Below are positions 9,016-18,742 of a DNA stretch of 38,226 bases, piece after piece. A program made the translations under genes and the position numbers. How positions within the stretch are numbered: position 1 is the stretch's first letter; each line of letters opens with the position of its first letter. The notes under the pieces were generated by a model. That model saw nothing but the letters and a program-made list of their open reading frames with translations. It was not told the origin of the DNA and made no database searches. The stretch is from Chromatiales bacterium (GTDB lineage: Bacteria; Pseudomonadota; Gammaproteobacteria; UBA6429; Thiohalophilaceae): positions 31,075 through 69,300 of the forward strand of contig JALTJZ010000021.1 in NCBI GenBank assembly GCA_027076325.1, written 5' to 3'.

Positions 9016-9807
9016 ATGGCCGTTAAAATTGATAATGTGCGTATTGTACTGGTGGAAACCAGTCACCCGGGAAATATTGGGGCAACAGCGCGCGCCATGA
9101 AAAATATGACTCTGTCTGATCTGGCTTTAGTCTCACCAAAGTCTTATACCGAAGCGGATGGTGAGGGAAAAGGCAAAGGCAAAGCCTATGCGCGTGCATC
9201 AGGGGCAACCGATGTTCTCTATGGCGCTGTGATCCACAATAGCCTGGCTGATGCTATTGCAGATTGTGATTTGGTGATAGGGGCAAGTGCGCGTTTACGT
9301 GCGGTGACCTGGCCTGAGCTTAATCCACGCGAAATGGCTGAAAAGATTTTTACTGTTAGGGCTGAAATGGCGGGGCAGTCACAGCCTGTTTTTACAAAAA
9401 CAGCCATTGTCTTTGGTCGTGAGGATTCAGGTTTAACCAATGCTGAAATGGATTTATGTCAGTTTTTAGTCCATATTCCGGCAAATTCGGAATATACTTC
9501 ACTTAACATAGCCGCTGCGGTACAGGTGATTTGTTATGAACTGCATATGACTGCCTTGCTGCATCAGGGGGAAATCATAAAAGCAGCCAATGAACACCCA
9601 CTGGCAACATCACAGGAAATAGAATATTTCTATGCGCATCTGGAGCAAACGCTTGTTGATATACAATTTTTGAACAGGGATAACCCGATGCAACTGATGC
9701 GGCGTTTAAGAAAATTATTTAACCGCAGTGGCCTGGACAAAATAGAAGTGAATATTCTGCGCGGTATTTTAACCGCCATATCAAGGAGTATCGCTAAAAG
9801 CGAATAA
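9016..9807 (+). CDS. trmJ: tRNA (cytidine/uridine-2'-O-)-methyltransferase TrmJ
   Basis: TrmJ methylates the 2'-OH of nucleotide 32 in the anticodon loop of several tRNAs using AdoMet. It is a SPOUT-fold enzyme with a trefoil knot. Seen here: the N-terminal VRIVLVETSHPGNIGATARAMKNM motif, the IVFGREDSGLTNAEMDLC knot motif, and IPANSEYTSLNIAAAVQVICYE, all as in E. coli TrmJ. ATG 9016 is preferred because the protein then begins MAVKIDNVRIVLVE; TTG 9007 in the same frame would add three residues. The C-terminal helical extension is complete. The gene is 6 nt from cysE and heads the cysE-isc region. Confidence 0.95.
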   Translation: MAVKIDNVRIVLVETSHPGNIGATARAMKNMTLSDLALVSPKSYTEADGEGKGKGKAYARASGATDVLYGAVIHNSLADAIADCDLVIGASARLRAVTWPELNPREMAEKIFTVRAEMAGQSQPVFTKTAIVFGREDSGLTNAEMDLCQFLVHIPANSEYTSLNIAAAVQVICYELHMTALLHQGEIIKAANEHPLATSQEIEYFYAHLEQTLVDIQFLNRDNPMQLMRRLRKLFNRSGLDKIEVNILRGILTAISRSIAKSE

Positions 9808-9813
9808 TAGCGT

Positions 9814-10602
9814 ATGTTTAAATTAATCAAACAAGACATTCAATGTGTTTTTGAACGTGATCCTGCCGCACGAAATATGCTTGAAGTGGTAACCTCCTAT
9901 TCCGGTGTGCATGCGATGTTGTTTCATCGTGCTAACCATCAGCTCTGGCTTTGGGGTTTAAAGTGGCCGGCACGTTTTTTTGCACATATCGCGCGCTGGT
10001 TAACCGGTGTTGAAATTCACCCGGCAGCCGAGATTGGAGAGCGGTTTTTTATTGATCATGGCATGGGTGTTGTGATTGGTGAGACAGCGGTTATTGGCAA
10101 TGACTGTACGTTGTACCATGGCGTCACCTTAGGAGGTACCTCGTGGAAAAAAGGTAAACGCCATCCAACACTAGGCGATAATGTGGTGGTGGGCGCGGGT
10201 GCAAAAGTGCTAGGCCCGATTGAACTCGGTGACGGTGTACGGGTGGGTTCCAATGCCGTTGTGGTCAAAGATGTTGCCAGTAATCTGACCGTGGTGGGCA
10301 TACCGGGGCGGATTGTTGCGCAAGCGACTGAGCCAGCAGAAGATAATTCCAAACGTAAGGAATTTGCTAAAAAAATTGGTTTCGATGCTTATGGTATGCA
10401 TAATGAAATGCCGGATCCAGTGGTTAATGCGATAGATGCAATGCTCGACCACATACATGCAATGGACGAACATATGCAGCAAATGTGCACGGCTATTAAA
10501 ACGCTGGGTGCAGAAATTGACTATGCAACGTTGCCGGATTTAGGGCCATGCGAAATTGATAAAACAGAGCAGACAAATACAAAAGAGCCAAAAAGGGAAT
10601 AA
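9814..10602 (+). CDS. cysE: serine O-acetyltransferase
   Basis: CysE makes O-acetylserine from serine and acetyl-CoA, the first committed step of cysteine synthesis, and cysteine is also the sulfur source for IscS. The 262-residue protein has the N-terminal helical SATase region ([27 protein letters not shown]), then a left-handed parallel beta-helix of hexapeptide repeats. This includes [23 protein letters not shown] and [23 protein letters not shown] (catalytic His/Asp region). The C-terminal tail beyond about residue 175 is longer than in plain hexapeptide proteins. Position next to trmJ and iscR matches many Gammaproteobacteria and ties sulfur supply to Fe-S assembly. Confidence 0.96.
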   Translation: MFKLIKQDIQCVFERDPAARNMLEVVTSYSGVHAMLFHRANHQLWLWGLKWPARFFAHIARWLTGVEIHPAAEIGERFFIDHGMGVVIGETAVIGNDCTLYHGVTLGGTSWKKGKRHPTLGDNVVVGAGAKVLGPIELGDGVRVGSNAVVVKDVASNLTVVGIPGRIVAQATEPAEDNSKRKEFAKKIGFDAYGMHNEMPDPVVNAIDAMLDHIHAMDEHMQQMCTAIKTLGAEIDYATLPDLGPCEIDKTEQTNTKEPKRE

Positions 10603-10666
10603 TTTTGACGGGAGCGGCTAGAGAAGGTCAAACTATTTGCTTGTTAAGCGCGGGAAAGTAGAGAAA

Positions 10667-10698
10667 ATACTTGACTAATTTACTGGGTCTTGTACACT
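10667..10698 (+). promoter_or_regulatory. isc promoter with IscR type 1-like operator
   Basis: TTGACT (10671-10676) is followed after 16 bp by TACACT (10693-10698), giving a sigma70 promoter about 60 nt upstream of iscR. The interval 10667-10691 matches the published E. coli type 1 IscR consensus (ATASYYGACT-RWWWY-AGTCRRSTAT) at about 20 of 25 positions; the left half is perfect and the right half weaker. This implies repression by [2Fe-2S]-IscR, as in E. coli. Binding is inferred. Confidence 0.7.
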
Positions 10699-10759
10699 TG
10701 GTATATCAGAAAGTACTAATAATACACCAATGTCTGGTGTAGGACAAGGTAGGTATTCC

Positions 10760-11239
10760 ATGAGATTAACAACAAAAGGCCGCTATGCAGTCACTGCCAT
10801 GCTAGACTTGGCTCTCCATTATAATAATGGTCCCATTACATTAGCCGATATTTCGCAACGCCAGGGAATTTCGCTTTCGTATTTAGAACAACTTTTTTCC
10901 AAATTGCGTAAAAACGAATTGGTTGATAGTACCCGTGGCCCGGGTGGTGGTTATCGTTTAAGCCGCAATGCCGACGATATTGCAGTGGCCCAGGTAATAA
11001 CAGCCGTTGATGAAACGCTTGAATCGACTCGTTGCGGTGGGTTAGGTAATTGCCAGGATGATCATCAATGTTTAACCCATGAGTTATGGACAGAATTAAG
11101 TGCCCAAATTTATGGTTTCCTGATGGGTATAAGCCTCGGGCAGCTTGTTGAACGACAAGGTGTACAAGACGTTGCGCTTATTCAGGAAAAAAAACAAAAT
11201 ACGTCAGTTGAAGTCGAAAGTTTAACGGCAGCATCGTAA
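10760..11239 (+). CDS. iscR: Fe-S cluster-sensing transcriptional regulator IscR
   Basis: IscR is an Rrf2-family winged-helix repressor that senses Fe-S status with its own [2Fe-2S] cluster and represses the isc operon when loaded. From ATG 10760 (AAGGTAGG ribosome site at 10746-10753) it has 159 residues. The helix-turn-helix lies at about 25-50 ([22 protein letters not shown]), with a wing at GPGGGYRL. The cluster ligands C92, C98, C104 and H107 are at the same numbers as in E. coli. A GTG at 10730 in frame is less likely because it has no ribosome site and would add 10 non-conserved residues. First gene of the isc operon, 16 nt before iscS. Confidence 0.97.
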   Translation: MRLTTKGRYAVTAMLDLALHYNNGPITLADISQRQGISLSYLEQLFSKLRKNELVDSTRGPGGGYRLSRNADDIAVAQVITAVDETLESTRCGGLGNCQDDHQCLTHELWTELSAQIYGFLMGISLGQLVERQGVQDVALIQEKKQNTSVEVESLTAAS

Positions 11240-11255
11240 GTTTGAAGGTTAATAT

Positions 11256-12470
11256 ATGAAAACCCCCATTTATTTTGATTACTCAGCAACAACGCCAGTT
11301 GATAAGCGCGTTGCTGAAAAAATGTGTGATTGCCTTACACTCGAAGGCAACTTTGGTAACCCGTCTTCACGCTCGCACCCTTTTGGTTGGGCAGCAGATG
11401 AAGCGGTTGAACAGGCGCGCAAAGATGTTGCGGCATTAATCAATGCCAACCCAAAAGAAATTGTCTGGACTTCAGGTGCGACGGAATCCGATAACCTGGC
11501 GATTAAAGGGGTGGCACATTTTTATCATAAAAAGGGTAAACATATCATTACCTCTAAAACAGAACATAAAGCTGTTCTAGATACTTGCCGACAACTCGAA
11601 CGTGAAGGTTATGAAGTAACGTATCTGGATCCGCAAACAAACGGTTTAGTTGATATAGATCAGCTAAAAGCGGCCATACGCGACGATACAATTCTTGTCT
11701 CCATTATGCATGTGAATAACGAAATTGGCGTGATTAACGACATTACCGCCATCGGTGAAATTACCCGTGAACGTGGTATTATTTTTCATGTCGACGCAGC
11801 GCAAAGTGCCGGTAAAATTGAAATTGATATGCAAAAAATGAAAGTGGACTTACTTTCGTTGTCGGCACATAAAATCTATGGGCCAAAAGGTGTTGGTGCG
11901 CTTTTTGTACGGCGTAAGCCACGTATTCGTGTTGAGGCACAAATGCACGGTGGAGGTCATGAAAGAGGCATGCGTTCCGGTACTTTAGCAACACACCAGA
12001 TTGTGGGTATGGGTGAAGCATTCCGCATTGCTAAAGAAGAAATGCAACAGGACAATGCGCGTATTATTAAATTACGTGACCGCTTATTTGATGGCCTGAA
12101 AGATATTGAAGAAGTTTATATTAACGGCGATATGGAACACCGCGTTCCACATAATATCAATATCAGTTTTAATTATGTTGAAGGTGAATCGTTGATGATG
12201 GCGCTCAAAGATCTGGCTGTATCCTCTGGTTCAGCCTGTACATCGTCAAGTCTGGAGCCATCATATGTTTTACGCGCCATTGGCCGCAATGATGAACTGG
12301 CACACAGCTCGATACGCTTTACGCTAGGCCGTTTTACAACTGAAGAAGAAATTGATTATGCAATTAAGCAAATCATAGACAACATAACCAAATTACGTGA
12401 ACTGTCTCCCTTATGGGAAATGTACAAAGATGGCATTGATATCAATGCCATTCAGTGGGCGGCGCATTAA
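11256..12470 (+). CDS. iscS: cysteine desulfurase IscS
   Basis: IscS is a PLP enzyme that converts cysteine to alanine and passes persulfide sulfur to IscU, TusA and other acceptors, so it also feeds tRNA thiolation. At 404 residues it is exactly the E. coli length. The Schiff-base lysine is K206 in [10 protein letters not shown], and the mobile-loop catalytic cysteine is C328 in [10 protein letters not shown]. Other family blocks are [30 protein letters not shown] and [10 protein letters not shown]. It lies in the standard isc order, 43 nt before iscU. Confidence 0.99.
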   Translation: MKTPIYFDYSATTPVDKRVAEKMCDCLTLEGNFGNPSSRSHPFGWAADEAVEQARKDVAALINANPKEIVWTSGATESDNLAIKGVAHFYHKKGKHIITSKTEHKAVLDTCRQLEREGYEVTYLDPQTNGLVDIDQLKAAIRDDTILVSIMHVNNEIGVINDITAIGEITRERGIIFHVDAAQSAGKIEIDMQKMKVDLLSLSAHKIYGPKGVGALFVRRKPRIRVEAQMHGGGHERGMRSGTLATHQIVGMGEAFRIAKEEMQQDNARIIKLRDRLFDGLKDIEEVYINGDMEHRVPHNINISFNYVEGESLMMALKDLAVSSGSACTSSSLEPSYVLRAIGRNDELAHSSIRFTLGRFTTEEEIDYAIKQIIDNITKLRELSPLWEMYKDGIDINAIQWAAH

Positions 12471-12513
12471 ACTTACATTTATCTAAGTATTTAGCAGTTT
12501 TAGGAGATTAATC

Positions 12514-12897
12514 ATGGCATACAGTGACAAAGTTATCGATCATTATGAAAACCCACGTAACGTTGGTGTTTTGGATAAAGATGAAAGCGATGTTGGTACG
12601 GGTATGGTAGGCGCGCCTGCTTGTGGTGACGTGATGCGTTTACAAATTAAAGTCGGCAGTGATGGTGTAATCGAAGATGCCAAATTCAAAACCTATGGGT
12701 GTGGCTCTGCTATTGCGTCAAGTTCGCTATTAACCGAATGGGTTAAAGGTAAAACACTGGATGAAGCATCAGAAATTAAAAATTCTGAAATTGCGGAAGA
12801 ACTGGAATTACCACCGGTTAAAGTGCACTGCTCTGTTTTAGCTGAAGACGCTATTAAGGCAGCCGTTCAGGACTATAAGTCAAAGCAAGCTAAATAG
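12514..12897 (+). CDS. iscU: Fe-S cluster assembly scaffold IscU
   Basis: IscU is the scaffold on which [2Fe-2S] and [4Fe-4S] clusters are built from IscS sulfur before HscAB-driven release. The 127-residue protein has the three ligand cysteines C37 (GAPACGD), C63 ([10 protein letters not shown]) and C106 (VHCSVLAED), plus D39. The HscA recognition motif LPPVK sits at 99-103, so chaperone handover should be conserved. The start is ATG 12514 behind TAGGAG. Length and sequence are normal. Confidence 0.99.
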   Translation: MAYSDKVIDHYENPRNVGVLDKDESDVGTGMVGAPACGDVMRLQIKVGSDGVIEDAKFKTYGCGSAIASSSLLTEWVKGKTLDEASEIKNSEIAEELELPPVKVHCSVLAEDAIKAAVQDYKSKQAK

Positions 12898-12908
12898 TTT
12901 TTATACAA

Positions 12909-13232
12909 ATGAGTATTACATTAACTGAAAAAGCCGCAGAGCATGTAAAAGACTTTTTTGCCAACCGGGGTAAAGGGGTTGCTTTACGTTTGGGTATTAA
13001 AACCACGGGTTGTTCCGGCATGGCTTATGTAATGGAGTTTGCTGACACGATTGAAGATACCGATGAAGTTTTTGAATCAAACGGTATTAAAGTGATTGTT
13101 GATAAAAAAAGCCTGATTTATTTAGCCGGTACTGAGCTGGATTATACGAAAGAGGGTTTAAATGAAGGTTTTCAGTTCAATAATCCCAATGTAAAAGACA
13201 GTTGTGGTTGCGGCGAAAGTTTTACCGTTTAG
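12909..13232 (+). CDS. iscA: A-type Fe-S carrier IscA
   Basis: IscA is an A-type carrier that accepts iron or clusters and delivers them to apo-enzymes, notably [4Fe-4S] proteins. The 107-residue protein carries the three invariant cysteines in TTGCSGMAY (about residue 35) and the C-terminal DSCGCGESF (about 99 and 101). The N terminus ([19 protein letters not shown]) is typical. It is placed 11 nt after iscU and 23 nt before hscB. It could only be confused with ErpA or SufA, and the operon position decides for IscA. Confidence 0.98.
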   Translation: MSITLTEKAAEHVKDFFANRGKGVALRLGIKTTGCSGMAYVMEFADTIEDTDEVFESNGIKVIVDKKSLIYLAGTELDYTKEGLNEGFQFNNPNVKDSCGCGESFTV

Positions 13233-13255
13233 TTCACTCTTAATCGTATTCTAAA

Positions 13256-13819
13256 ATGACCTCGTTAGCAGGAAATGCCGTATTAACCCAGAATCATTTT
13301 GAGCTTTTTTCCTTACCGGTTTCTTTTGATCTTGACTTGCAGCAACTATCTGCAAATTTCAGAGCGTTACAGCAAAGTGTGCATCCCGACCGGTTTGCGA
13401 ATGCATCTGCGCAGGAAAAACGTTTATCTGTGCAACGTGCAGCACAAATTAATGAAGCATATCAGACTTTAAAATCTCCGCAACGCCGGGCACGTTATAT
13501 TCTTGAGTTACAGGGTGTGGTCTTTGATGATCAGAGCAATCCTGTGATGGAGCCGATGTTTTTAATGCAGCAAATGGAGCTGCGTGAAGCATTATCTGGT
13601 TTGAAGTCAAAAGCGAATCCGGAATCTGAACTGGATAAAATACTGGCATCATTAAAAGTGGCTAAAAAAGAGATTTTGACGCAGCTTGCTGAGCAGTTGA
13701 ATACCCCGGAAACAGCCGATTTAGACAAAGCGAGTCAATTAATGCATGAATTGCAATTTCTGGATAAATTACAGTCTGAATCAGAAGCCATTGAAGAAGA
13801 GTTAATGGATCGTTTGTAG
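13256..13819 (+). CDS. hscB: Fe-S co-chaperone HscB
   Basis: HscB is the J-domain co-chaperone that brings IscU to HscA and stimulates its ATPase. The 187-residue protein has an N-terminal J domain with the HPD triad at 43-45 (SVHPDRFAN), the EAYQTLKSPQRRARYIL helix, and a C-terminal three-helix bundle with EEELMDRL at the end. The N terminus extends about nine residues beyond E. coli HscB (NHFELFSLPVSFDLD is the conserved start). No strong ribosome site is seen before ATG 13256, suggesting coupling to iscA. A 185-nt gap containing two palindromes separates it from hscA, which normally follows closely. Confidence 0.96.
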   Translation: MTSLAGNAVLTQNHFELFSLPVSFDLDLQQLSANFRALQQSVHPDRFANASAQEKRLSVQRAAQINEAYQTLKSPQRRARYILELQGVVFDDQSNPVMEPMFLMQQMELREALSGLKSKANPESELDKILASLKVAKKEILTQLAEQLNTPETADLDKASQLMHELQFLDKLQSESEAIEEELMDRL

Positions 13820-13861
13820 TAAAATATCTTTTTATGTCATTATTTGCAGGAAAATATGCAC

Positions 13862-13885
13862 TTCATTTTATAGGCATAAAATGAA
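13862..13885 (+). other. perfect AT-rich hairpin between hscB and hscA
   Basis: TTCATTTTAT (13862-13871) and ATAAAATGAA (13876-13885) form a perfect 10-bp stem with an AGGC tetraloop, just before repeat copy 2. There is no T-run after it. It may be an mRNA stability or processing element within the isc transcript. Confidence 0.55.
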
Positions 13886-13894
13886 TATAAGCTC

Positions 13895-13970
13895 GTCATT
13901 GCGAGCGACAGCACGGCAACCTTGCTATTACGCGGAATCGCAGCACGATTACCGTGTTATAGGTAATGAC
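13895..13970. repeat. palindromic repeat, copy 2 (hscB-hscA gap)
   Basis: It opens with GTCATTGCGAGCGACAGC and ACGGCAACCTTGCT, and closes with GGTAATGAC, so the ends GTCATT/AATGAC are inverted. An inner CACG-ATTAC-CGTG palindrome lies at 13944-13956. The left arm matches copy 3 (34766) at most positions and copy 1 (2030) at its core CATTGCGAGCG. It contains no gene. Confidence 0.7.
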
Positions 13971-14004
13971 TACTCGTAATTTTATTTAGTAGATATAAAT
14001 TTTT

Positions 14005-15879
14005 ATGGCATTAATACAAATAAGTGAACCCGGTCAATCCACCAAACCGCACGAGCGCAAACTTGCGGTTGGCATTGATTTAGGCACAACTAATTCACTT
14101 GTTGCTGCTGTTCGCAGCGGACAGGCGGCAACGCTTGCCGATGAAAAGGGTGAACATTTATTACCCTCGGTTGTTTACTATGCCAAAGACAAAACCCGAC
14201 TTGTTGGAAAAGAAGCACGCCAGCATCAAATCAGTGACCCATTAAATACTATTAGCTCGGTTAAGCGCTATATGGGGCGTACCCTGGATGATATTAAAGC
14301 TAAAGAACCATCGCTACATTATAATTTTATTCAAACCGACTCGACTGTTCCAAGAATTAAAACACAAGCAGGCGAAGTCAGTGCCATTGAAGTGTCGGCG
14401 GAAATACTCTCTGTTTTAAAAAAACGGGCTGAGCTGACTTTAGGTGATGAACTCACGGGTGTTGTGATTACGGTGCCGGCTTATTTTGATGACGCACAAC
14501 GACAGGCAACCAAAGATGCCGGCACACTGGCTGGCCTAAATGTTTTACGTTTAATCAACGAGCCAACCGCTGCCGCTGTTGCTTATGGGCTGGATAAATC
14601 TTCTGATGGTGTGATTGCCGTTTATGATTTAGGCGGTGGCACCTTTGATATTTCAATCCTGCGCGTCACACAAGGTGTTTTTGAAGTGCTAGCAACAGCG
14701 GGTGACACAGCATTGGGTGGTGATGATTTTGACCATGTGATTGCCAACTGGATTAAGCAACAACTTGGATTAGACAACAGCGATAAGTCCTTAAACAACC
14801 AGGTTCTGGGTGCTGCCTGTCAGGCAAAACAAACATTAACCACCGAACAGCTAGCAAATATTGAAATAGAACATAATGGTATAAAAGCAACAGTTGAGTT
14901 GAGCCTGGAACAGTTAAATACTTTGATTGACCCATTAATTAAAAAAACACTGATGCCATGCCGCCGTGCATTGCGCGATGCACAAATTGAACTTGATGAA
15001 GTAAAAGCAGTAGTGATGGTCGGTGGTTCAACCCGGGTACCGCGTGTGCGAGACAGGGTAGGCGACTATTTTAAGCAGCCGCCAATGATCGACATTAATC
15101 CTGATACTGTTGTTGCTATTGGTGCCGCTATCCAGGCGGATGTTTTAGTCGGTAATAAGGCTGATAGTGATTTGTTATTACTGGATGTTGTGCCTTTATC
15201 ACTTGGTTTGGAAACAATGGGCGATCTGGTTGAAAAAATTATTCCACGCAATACAACCATACCGGTTACGCGAGCACAGGATTTTACTACTTATAAAGAT
15301 GGTCAAACCGCTATGTCGATTCATGTGGTGCAAGGTGAACGTGAACTCGTTTCGGACTGTCGTTCATTAGGTCGCTTTTCTTTAAAAGGCATTCCACCAC
15401 TGGTAGCCGGCTCCGCAAGAATACGTGTAACCTTTGAAGTGGATGCCGATGGTTTATTGCATGTGTCTGCCCGTGAGGAAACAACCGGCATTGAAAGTGG
15501 CATTGAAGTAAAACCCTCTTATGGTTTAACCGATACTGAAATCGAAAAAATGTTACTGGACTCAATGGAACATGCCGAAGAAGATATTGCGGCACGTATG
15601 TTACATGAACAACAAGTCGAAGCTGATCGAGTCCTTGAAGCTTTAGCTGCTGCGTTAGACGATGATGGTGATATGCTATCAACCGAAGAAAGACAAAGTA
15701 TTGATACGGCAGCCGAAAATTTAGCAAAACTTAAAACTGGCAATGATGACCGAGCGATAAAACAGGCCATGCAAGAACTGGACAAAGTGGCCGAAGTGTT
15801 TGTTTCGCGGCGTATGGACTCCAATATCCGCAAAGCAATGGCGGGTCACAATGTCGATGAATTTAATGCACAGGATTGA
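14005..15879 (+). CDS. hscA: Hsp70-family Fe-S chaperone HscA
   Basis: HscA is the specialised DnaK homologue that, with HscB, releases clusters from IscU through its LPPVK motif. At 624 residues it is near the E. coli length (616). The nucleotide-binding domain shows [54 protein letters not shown] and [14 protein letters not shown]. The substrate-binding domain starts near [17 protein letters not shown], and an alpha lid follows. No clear ribosome site precedes ATG 14005; the conserved start of the fold is only about 20 residues in, so the start is reasonable. fdx begins 3 nt after the stop. Confidence 0.98.
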   Translation: MALIQISEPGQSTKPHERKLAVGIDLGTTNSLVAAVRSGQAATLADEKGEHLLPSVVYYAKDKTRLVGKEARQHQISDPLNTISSVKRYMGRTLDDIKAKEPSLHYNFIQTDSTVPRIKTQAGEVSAIEVSAEILSVLKKRAELTLGDELTGVVITVPAYFDDAQRQATKDAGTLAGLNVLRLINEPTAAAVAYGLDKSSDGVIAVYDLGGGTFDISILRVTQGVFEVLATAGDTALGGDDFDHVIANWIKQQLGLDNSDKSLNNQVLGAACQAKQTLTTEQLANIEIEHNGIKATVELSLEQLNTLIDPLIKKTLMPCRRALRDAQIELDEVKAVVMVGGSTRVPRVRDRVGDYFKQPPMIDINPDTVVAIGAAIQADVLVGNKADSDLLLLDVVPLSLGLETMGDLVEKIIPRNTTIPVTRAQDFTTYKDGQTAMSIHVVQGERELVSDCRSLGRFSLKGIPPLVAGSARIRVTFEVDADGLLHVSAREETTGIESGIEVKPSYGLTDTEIEKMLLDSMEHAEEDIAARMLHEQQVEADRVLEALAAALDDDGDMLSTEERQSIDTAAENLAKLKTGNDDRAIKQAMQELDKVAEVFVSRRMDSNIRKAMAGHNVDEFNAQD

Positions 15880-15882
15880 ATA

Positions 15883-16221
15883 ATGACAAAATTAATTTTT
15901 TTACCCCATGAAGAAATATGCCCGGAAGGTGCGATGTTTGATGTTGAACCGGGTGTTACGATTTGCGATGCGGCATTAGCCAATGGTATTGAAATCGAAC
16001 ATGCCTGTGAAAAATCCTGTGCCTGCACAACCTGCCATGTTTATGTTCGGGAGGGCTTTAATGCACTGGAAGAATCCAGTGAACTTGAAGACGACTTGCT
16101 CGATAAAGCCTGGGGTTTAGAACCCGATTCACGATTAAGTTGCCAGGCGGTGGTTGGCGATACGGATCTTGTTATCGAAATACCGAAATACACCATTAAC
16201 ATGGTGAGTGAAAACCATTAA
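15883..16221 (+). CDS. fdx: ISC-type [2Fe-2S] ferredoxin
   Basis: This is an adrenodoxin-type ferredoxin that supplies electrons for cluster assembly on IscU. The 112-residue protein has cluster cysteines C42, C48, C51 and C87 (HACEKSCACTTC and RLSCQ), plus the additional non-ligand cysteine typical of bacterial isc ferredoxins. The C-terminal VIEIPKYTINMVSE matches the family. It is 3 nt after hscA and 18 nt before iscX, clearly one transcript. Confidence 0.98.
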   Translation: MTKLIFLPHEEICPEGAMFDVEPGVTICDAALANGIEIEHACEKSCACTTCHVYVREGFNALEESSELEDDLLDKAWGLEPDSRLSCQAVVGDTDLVIEIPKYTINMVSENH

Positions 16222-16239
16222 CGTAATTTGGAGGAAAAT

Positions 16240-16440
16240 ATGTCACTAAAATGGACTGACACACTGGATATTGCTATTGAACTGGATGAAACACACCCGG
16301 ATATTGACCCCAAAACGATTCGCTTTACTGATTTACATAACTGGGTACTTGAGCTGGAAGATTTTGATGATGATCCGGCACATTCCGGTGAAAAAATCCT
16401 CGAAGCAATCCAGATGGCCTGGATCGACGAGAAAGATTAA
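16240..16440 (+). CDS. iscX: Fe-S assembly protein IscX
   Basis: IscX is a small acidic protein that binds IscS and iron and modulates cluster assembly. The 66-residue sequence ([47 protein letters not shown]) is highly characteristic. ATG 16240 is chosen because GGAGG lies directly upstream; TTG 16228 in frame precedes the ribosome site and is not the start. It is the last isc gene. No intrinsic terminator with a T-run was found after it. Confidence 0.97.
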   Translation: MSLKWTDTLDIAIELDETHPDIDPKTIRFTDLHNWVLELEDFDDDPAHSGEKILEAIQMAWIDEKD

Positions 16441-16856
16441 ATTTTCCGGTTATAAACTATGATTTCTCTCGCCACGATATGGACTCTCAGCCGTTGAGAC
16501 CGAAAGGTACGGTAAAACACCGATAAATCTCACTTTTATTGGCTAGATCCCCCCTAAAAGGTTAAAATCCAACCTATTTCGCAAGGAATTGAGGTTCGAT
16601 ATACCCGTTTCCATGCAAGCACTTTGCAAAATACTTGAATACCGGGTTTGAAGGCCGGAAACTCTGTATTTTCAACAACATAGCGCTATTTATCCGTGCG
16701 TTAATCTGTTTTAATCAATTGTCCGGGTGGTGAGTGGGCTTAAACTGCCGAAAAACAGCAAATTTATTTAAAAAATAGCTGATTTTGCAGAACGTTGTTG
16801 ATTTTTAAGGCTCTATTTAGCGCATACTATATATAGTGATTTTAAGGAATATTTGT
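16441..16856. other. 416-nt block without a gene between iscX and rlmN
   Basis: No frame with a good start and ribosome site and no recognised RNA family is seen. It contains an imperfect inverted repeat (arms 16745-16759 and 16778-16790, CTGC-AAAA-CAGC type) around an AT-rich loop. A C-run (16548-16553, in GATCCCCCCTA) and a GTTTCC...GGAAAC pair about 50 nt apart around 16610-16665 also lie here. The block sits where many relatives carry ndk. It may be a decayed mobile fragment or an untranslated leader of rlmN. The rlmN ribosome site AAGGA is at 16844-16848. Confidence 0.5.
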
Positions 16857-17993
16857 TTGTCTGATCCACTTGTTAATCTACTTAATTTCGACCGTCAAGG
16901 GATGGAAGCATTTTTCGCCGAGCTGGGTGAGAAACCTTTTCGCGCGACACAAATGCTTAAGTGGATTTATCAATTTGGCGTGAGTGATTTTAATGAAATG
17001 ACCAACCTGAGTAAGGCGATGCGAGAAAAATTAGCATCGATGGCCAAAATAAGTGTGCCGGACATTATCGAACAACAGGAGTCAGGCGATGGTACGATTA
17101 AATGGTTGCTTAGTTTAGAAAACGGCAATGCTATCGAAACGGTTTTTATTCCCGAAAACGATCGTGGTACCTTATGTGTGTCATCACAAATTGGCTGCGC
17201 GCTTGAATGCAGTTTTTGTTCAACGGCACAACAGGGTTTTAATCGTAATCTGAGCACAGCAGAAATTATTGGCCAGGTCTGGGCGGCAAACCAGGCGATG
17301 AAAGTCATGCCGCGCAATCAGCGAGTGATTAGCAATGTGGTATTAATGGGAATGGGTGAGCCGTTACTTAATTTTAACAATGTTGTCGCTGCCATGAATA
17401 TTATGATGGACGACAATGCCTATGGTTTATCAAAGCGACGAGTAACAATCAGCACATCAGGTATAGTACCGGCACTTGAAAGGCTTAAAGCAGTTAGCGA
17501 TGTTGCTTTAGCCGTATCGCTACACGCAACTAATGATGAGTTACGAGATGAACTGGTACCGATTAATAAAAAATATCCGATCAAACAATTGTTGAATGCC
17601 TGCAAATATTATGTAAAAGGCGAGCACAAGCGCAAAGTTACTTTTGAGTATGTCATGTTAGATGGCATTAATGACAAGCCTCAGCATGCCCATGAGCTTG
17701 CTGCATTGATAAAAGACATTCCATCGAAAGTGAATTTAATTCCGTTTAACCCTTTCCCTGATTCAAGGTATCAGTGTTCATCAAATCATTCGATTGAAAA
17801 ATTTCGTGCTATTTTAATGAAATCAGGTGTTATCGCAACCACGCGAAAAACACGGGGTGATGATATTGATGCAGCCTGTGGCCAGCTTGCAGGTAAAGTA
17901 ATGGATAAAACCCGGCGACGTTTTCGCCGCGAGGGAATAAAAGTCAACACAAATAATATTAATAATAAATCGGCTTCAGGGAGAATACTTTAA
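16857..17993 (+). CDS. rlmN: dual-specificity 23S rRNA/tRNA adenine-C2 methyltransferase
   Basis: RlmN is a radical-SAM enzyme that methylates A2503 of 23S rRNA and A37 of some tRNAs. From TTG 16857 (AAGGA 8 nt upstream) it has 378 residues. The frame is open from GTG 16836, but that codon lies before the ribosome site. The [4Fe-4S] ligands are C114, C118 and C121 (GCALECSFC). The methyl-carrying cysteine is in [13 protein letters not shown], and C118 is the second catalytic cysteine of this family. [19 protein letters not shown] and VSLHATND are conserved. It needs Fe-S clusters from the ISC system immediately upstream. Its stop overlaps the pilW start by 1 nt. Confidence 0.97.
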   Translation: MSDPLVNLLNFDRQGMEAFFAELGEKPFRATQMLKWIYQFGVSDFNEMTNLSKAMREKLASMAKISVPDIIEQQESGDGTIKWLLSLENGNAIETVFIPENDRGTLCVSSQIGCALECSFCSTAQQGFNRNLSTAEIIGQVWAANQAMKVMPRNQRVISNVVLMGMGEPLLNFNNVVAAMNIMMDDNAYGLSKRRVTISTSGIVPALERLKAVSDVALAVSLHATNDELRDELVPINKKYPIKQLLNACKYYVKGEHKRKVTFEYVMLDGINDKPQHAHELAALIKDIPSKVNLIPFNPFPDSRYQCSSNHSIEKFRAILMKSGVIATTRKTRGDDIDAACGQLAGKVMDKTRRRFRREGIKVNTNNINNKSASGRIL

Positions 17994-18742
17994 TGTTGCG
18001 AATAAGTTTTTTACTTAGCGTTATTCTGGTACTTGCAAGTTGTACTACAACCCGTGTTCAGAATCTGGAACATGCATCAAAATTAAATGCACAATTAGGT
18101 TTAGCTTACCTGATGAAAGGGCGTTACGACCAGTCCTTGACTAAATTAAAAAAAGCAATTAAACAAGATCCGCATAATAGTAAAGCTTATCTTTATACAG
18201 CAGAATTGTATAGACGCCTTAAAGAGAATGGGCAGGCGGATAAATATTTTCAGAAGGCATTGGATATTGCCCCAGACGACCCATCCATTAATAATAATTA
18301 CGGTGCCTTTTTATGTGCCGAAAAAAAATATAAGCAGTCATTTAAATATTTTAATGTAGCGCTAAGTGATCCGGTTTATGCAGACAGAAGTAAAGTGTTC
18401 GAAAATATTGGAGTCTGCTCAGAAGAACAGGGCAATATAAAAGTTGCGCGTGATAATTATATTAAGGCAATCAGTCTTAATTCAAATTTACCAACATCAT
18501 TACTTGCGGTTGCATTACTGGATTTTGATGCACAGGAAATCGATTCGGCAGAAAAATATCTAAGATTTTATAACAAAGTAGGAAAAGATACTGCGCAGAG
18601 CTTGTGGTTAGGAATCTTAATTGCAAAAAAGAGAAACGACGTAAAGAGACTAAGAAATTTATCCTGGTCACTTAAAAATAAGTTCCCACAATCAAAAGAA
18701 GCCGGATTACTTAAGAAACTTAAGAGCTCGGGAGCACTTTAA
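17993..18742 (+). CDS. pilW: type IV pilus biogenesis TPR lipoprotein PilW/PilF
   Basis: PilW (PilF in Pseudomonas) is an outer-membrane lipoprotein pilotin needed for PilQ secretin assembly and type IV pili. The N-terminal signal ends in the lipobox LASC, with lipidated C17. TPR-like repeats follow (LAYLMKGRYDQSLTKLKKAIKQDP, AYLYTAELYRRLKENGQADKYFQKAL, NYGAFLCAEKKYKQSFKYFNVAL and others). Length 249 is usual. The start overlaps the rlmN stop (TAATG) and the stop abuts rodZ with no gap, so translation of the three is coupled. Fimbrial genes themselves are outside the window. Confidence 0.93.
   Translation: MLRISFLLSVILVLASCTTTRVQNLEHASKLNAQLGLAYLMKGRYDQSLTKLKKAIKQDPHNSKAYLYTAELYRRLKENGQADKYFQKALDIAPDDPSINNNYGAFLCAEKKYKQSFKYFNVALSDPVYADRSKVFENIGVCSEEQGNIKVARDNYIKAISLNSNLPTSLLAVALLDFDAQEIDSAEKYLRFYNKVGKDTAQSLWLGILIAKKRNDVKRLRNLSWSLKNKFPQSKEAGLLKKLKSSGAL

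Noticed and set aside
15311-15833. Overlapping minus-strand open frames of 60-138 residues within hscA
   Set aside because: They lie entirely inside the strongly conserved HscA coding region, have Ser/Leu/His-skewed composition and no ribosome sites; they are reading-frame shadows.
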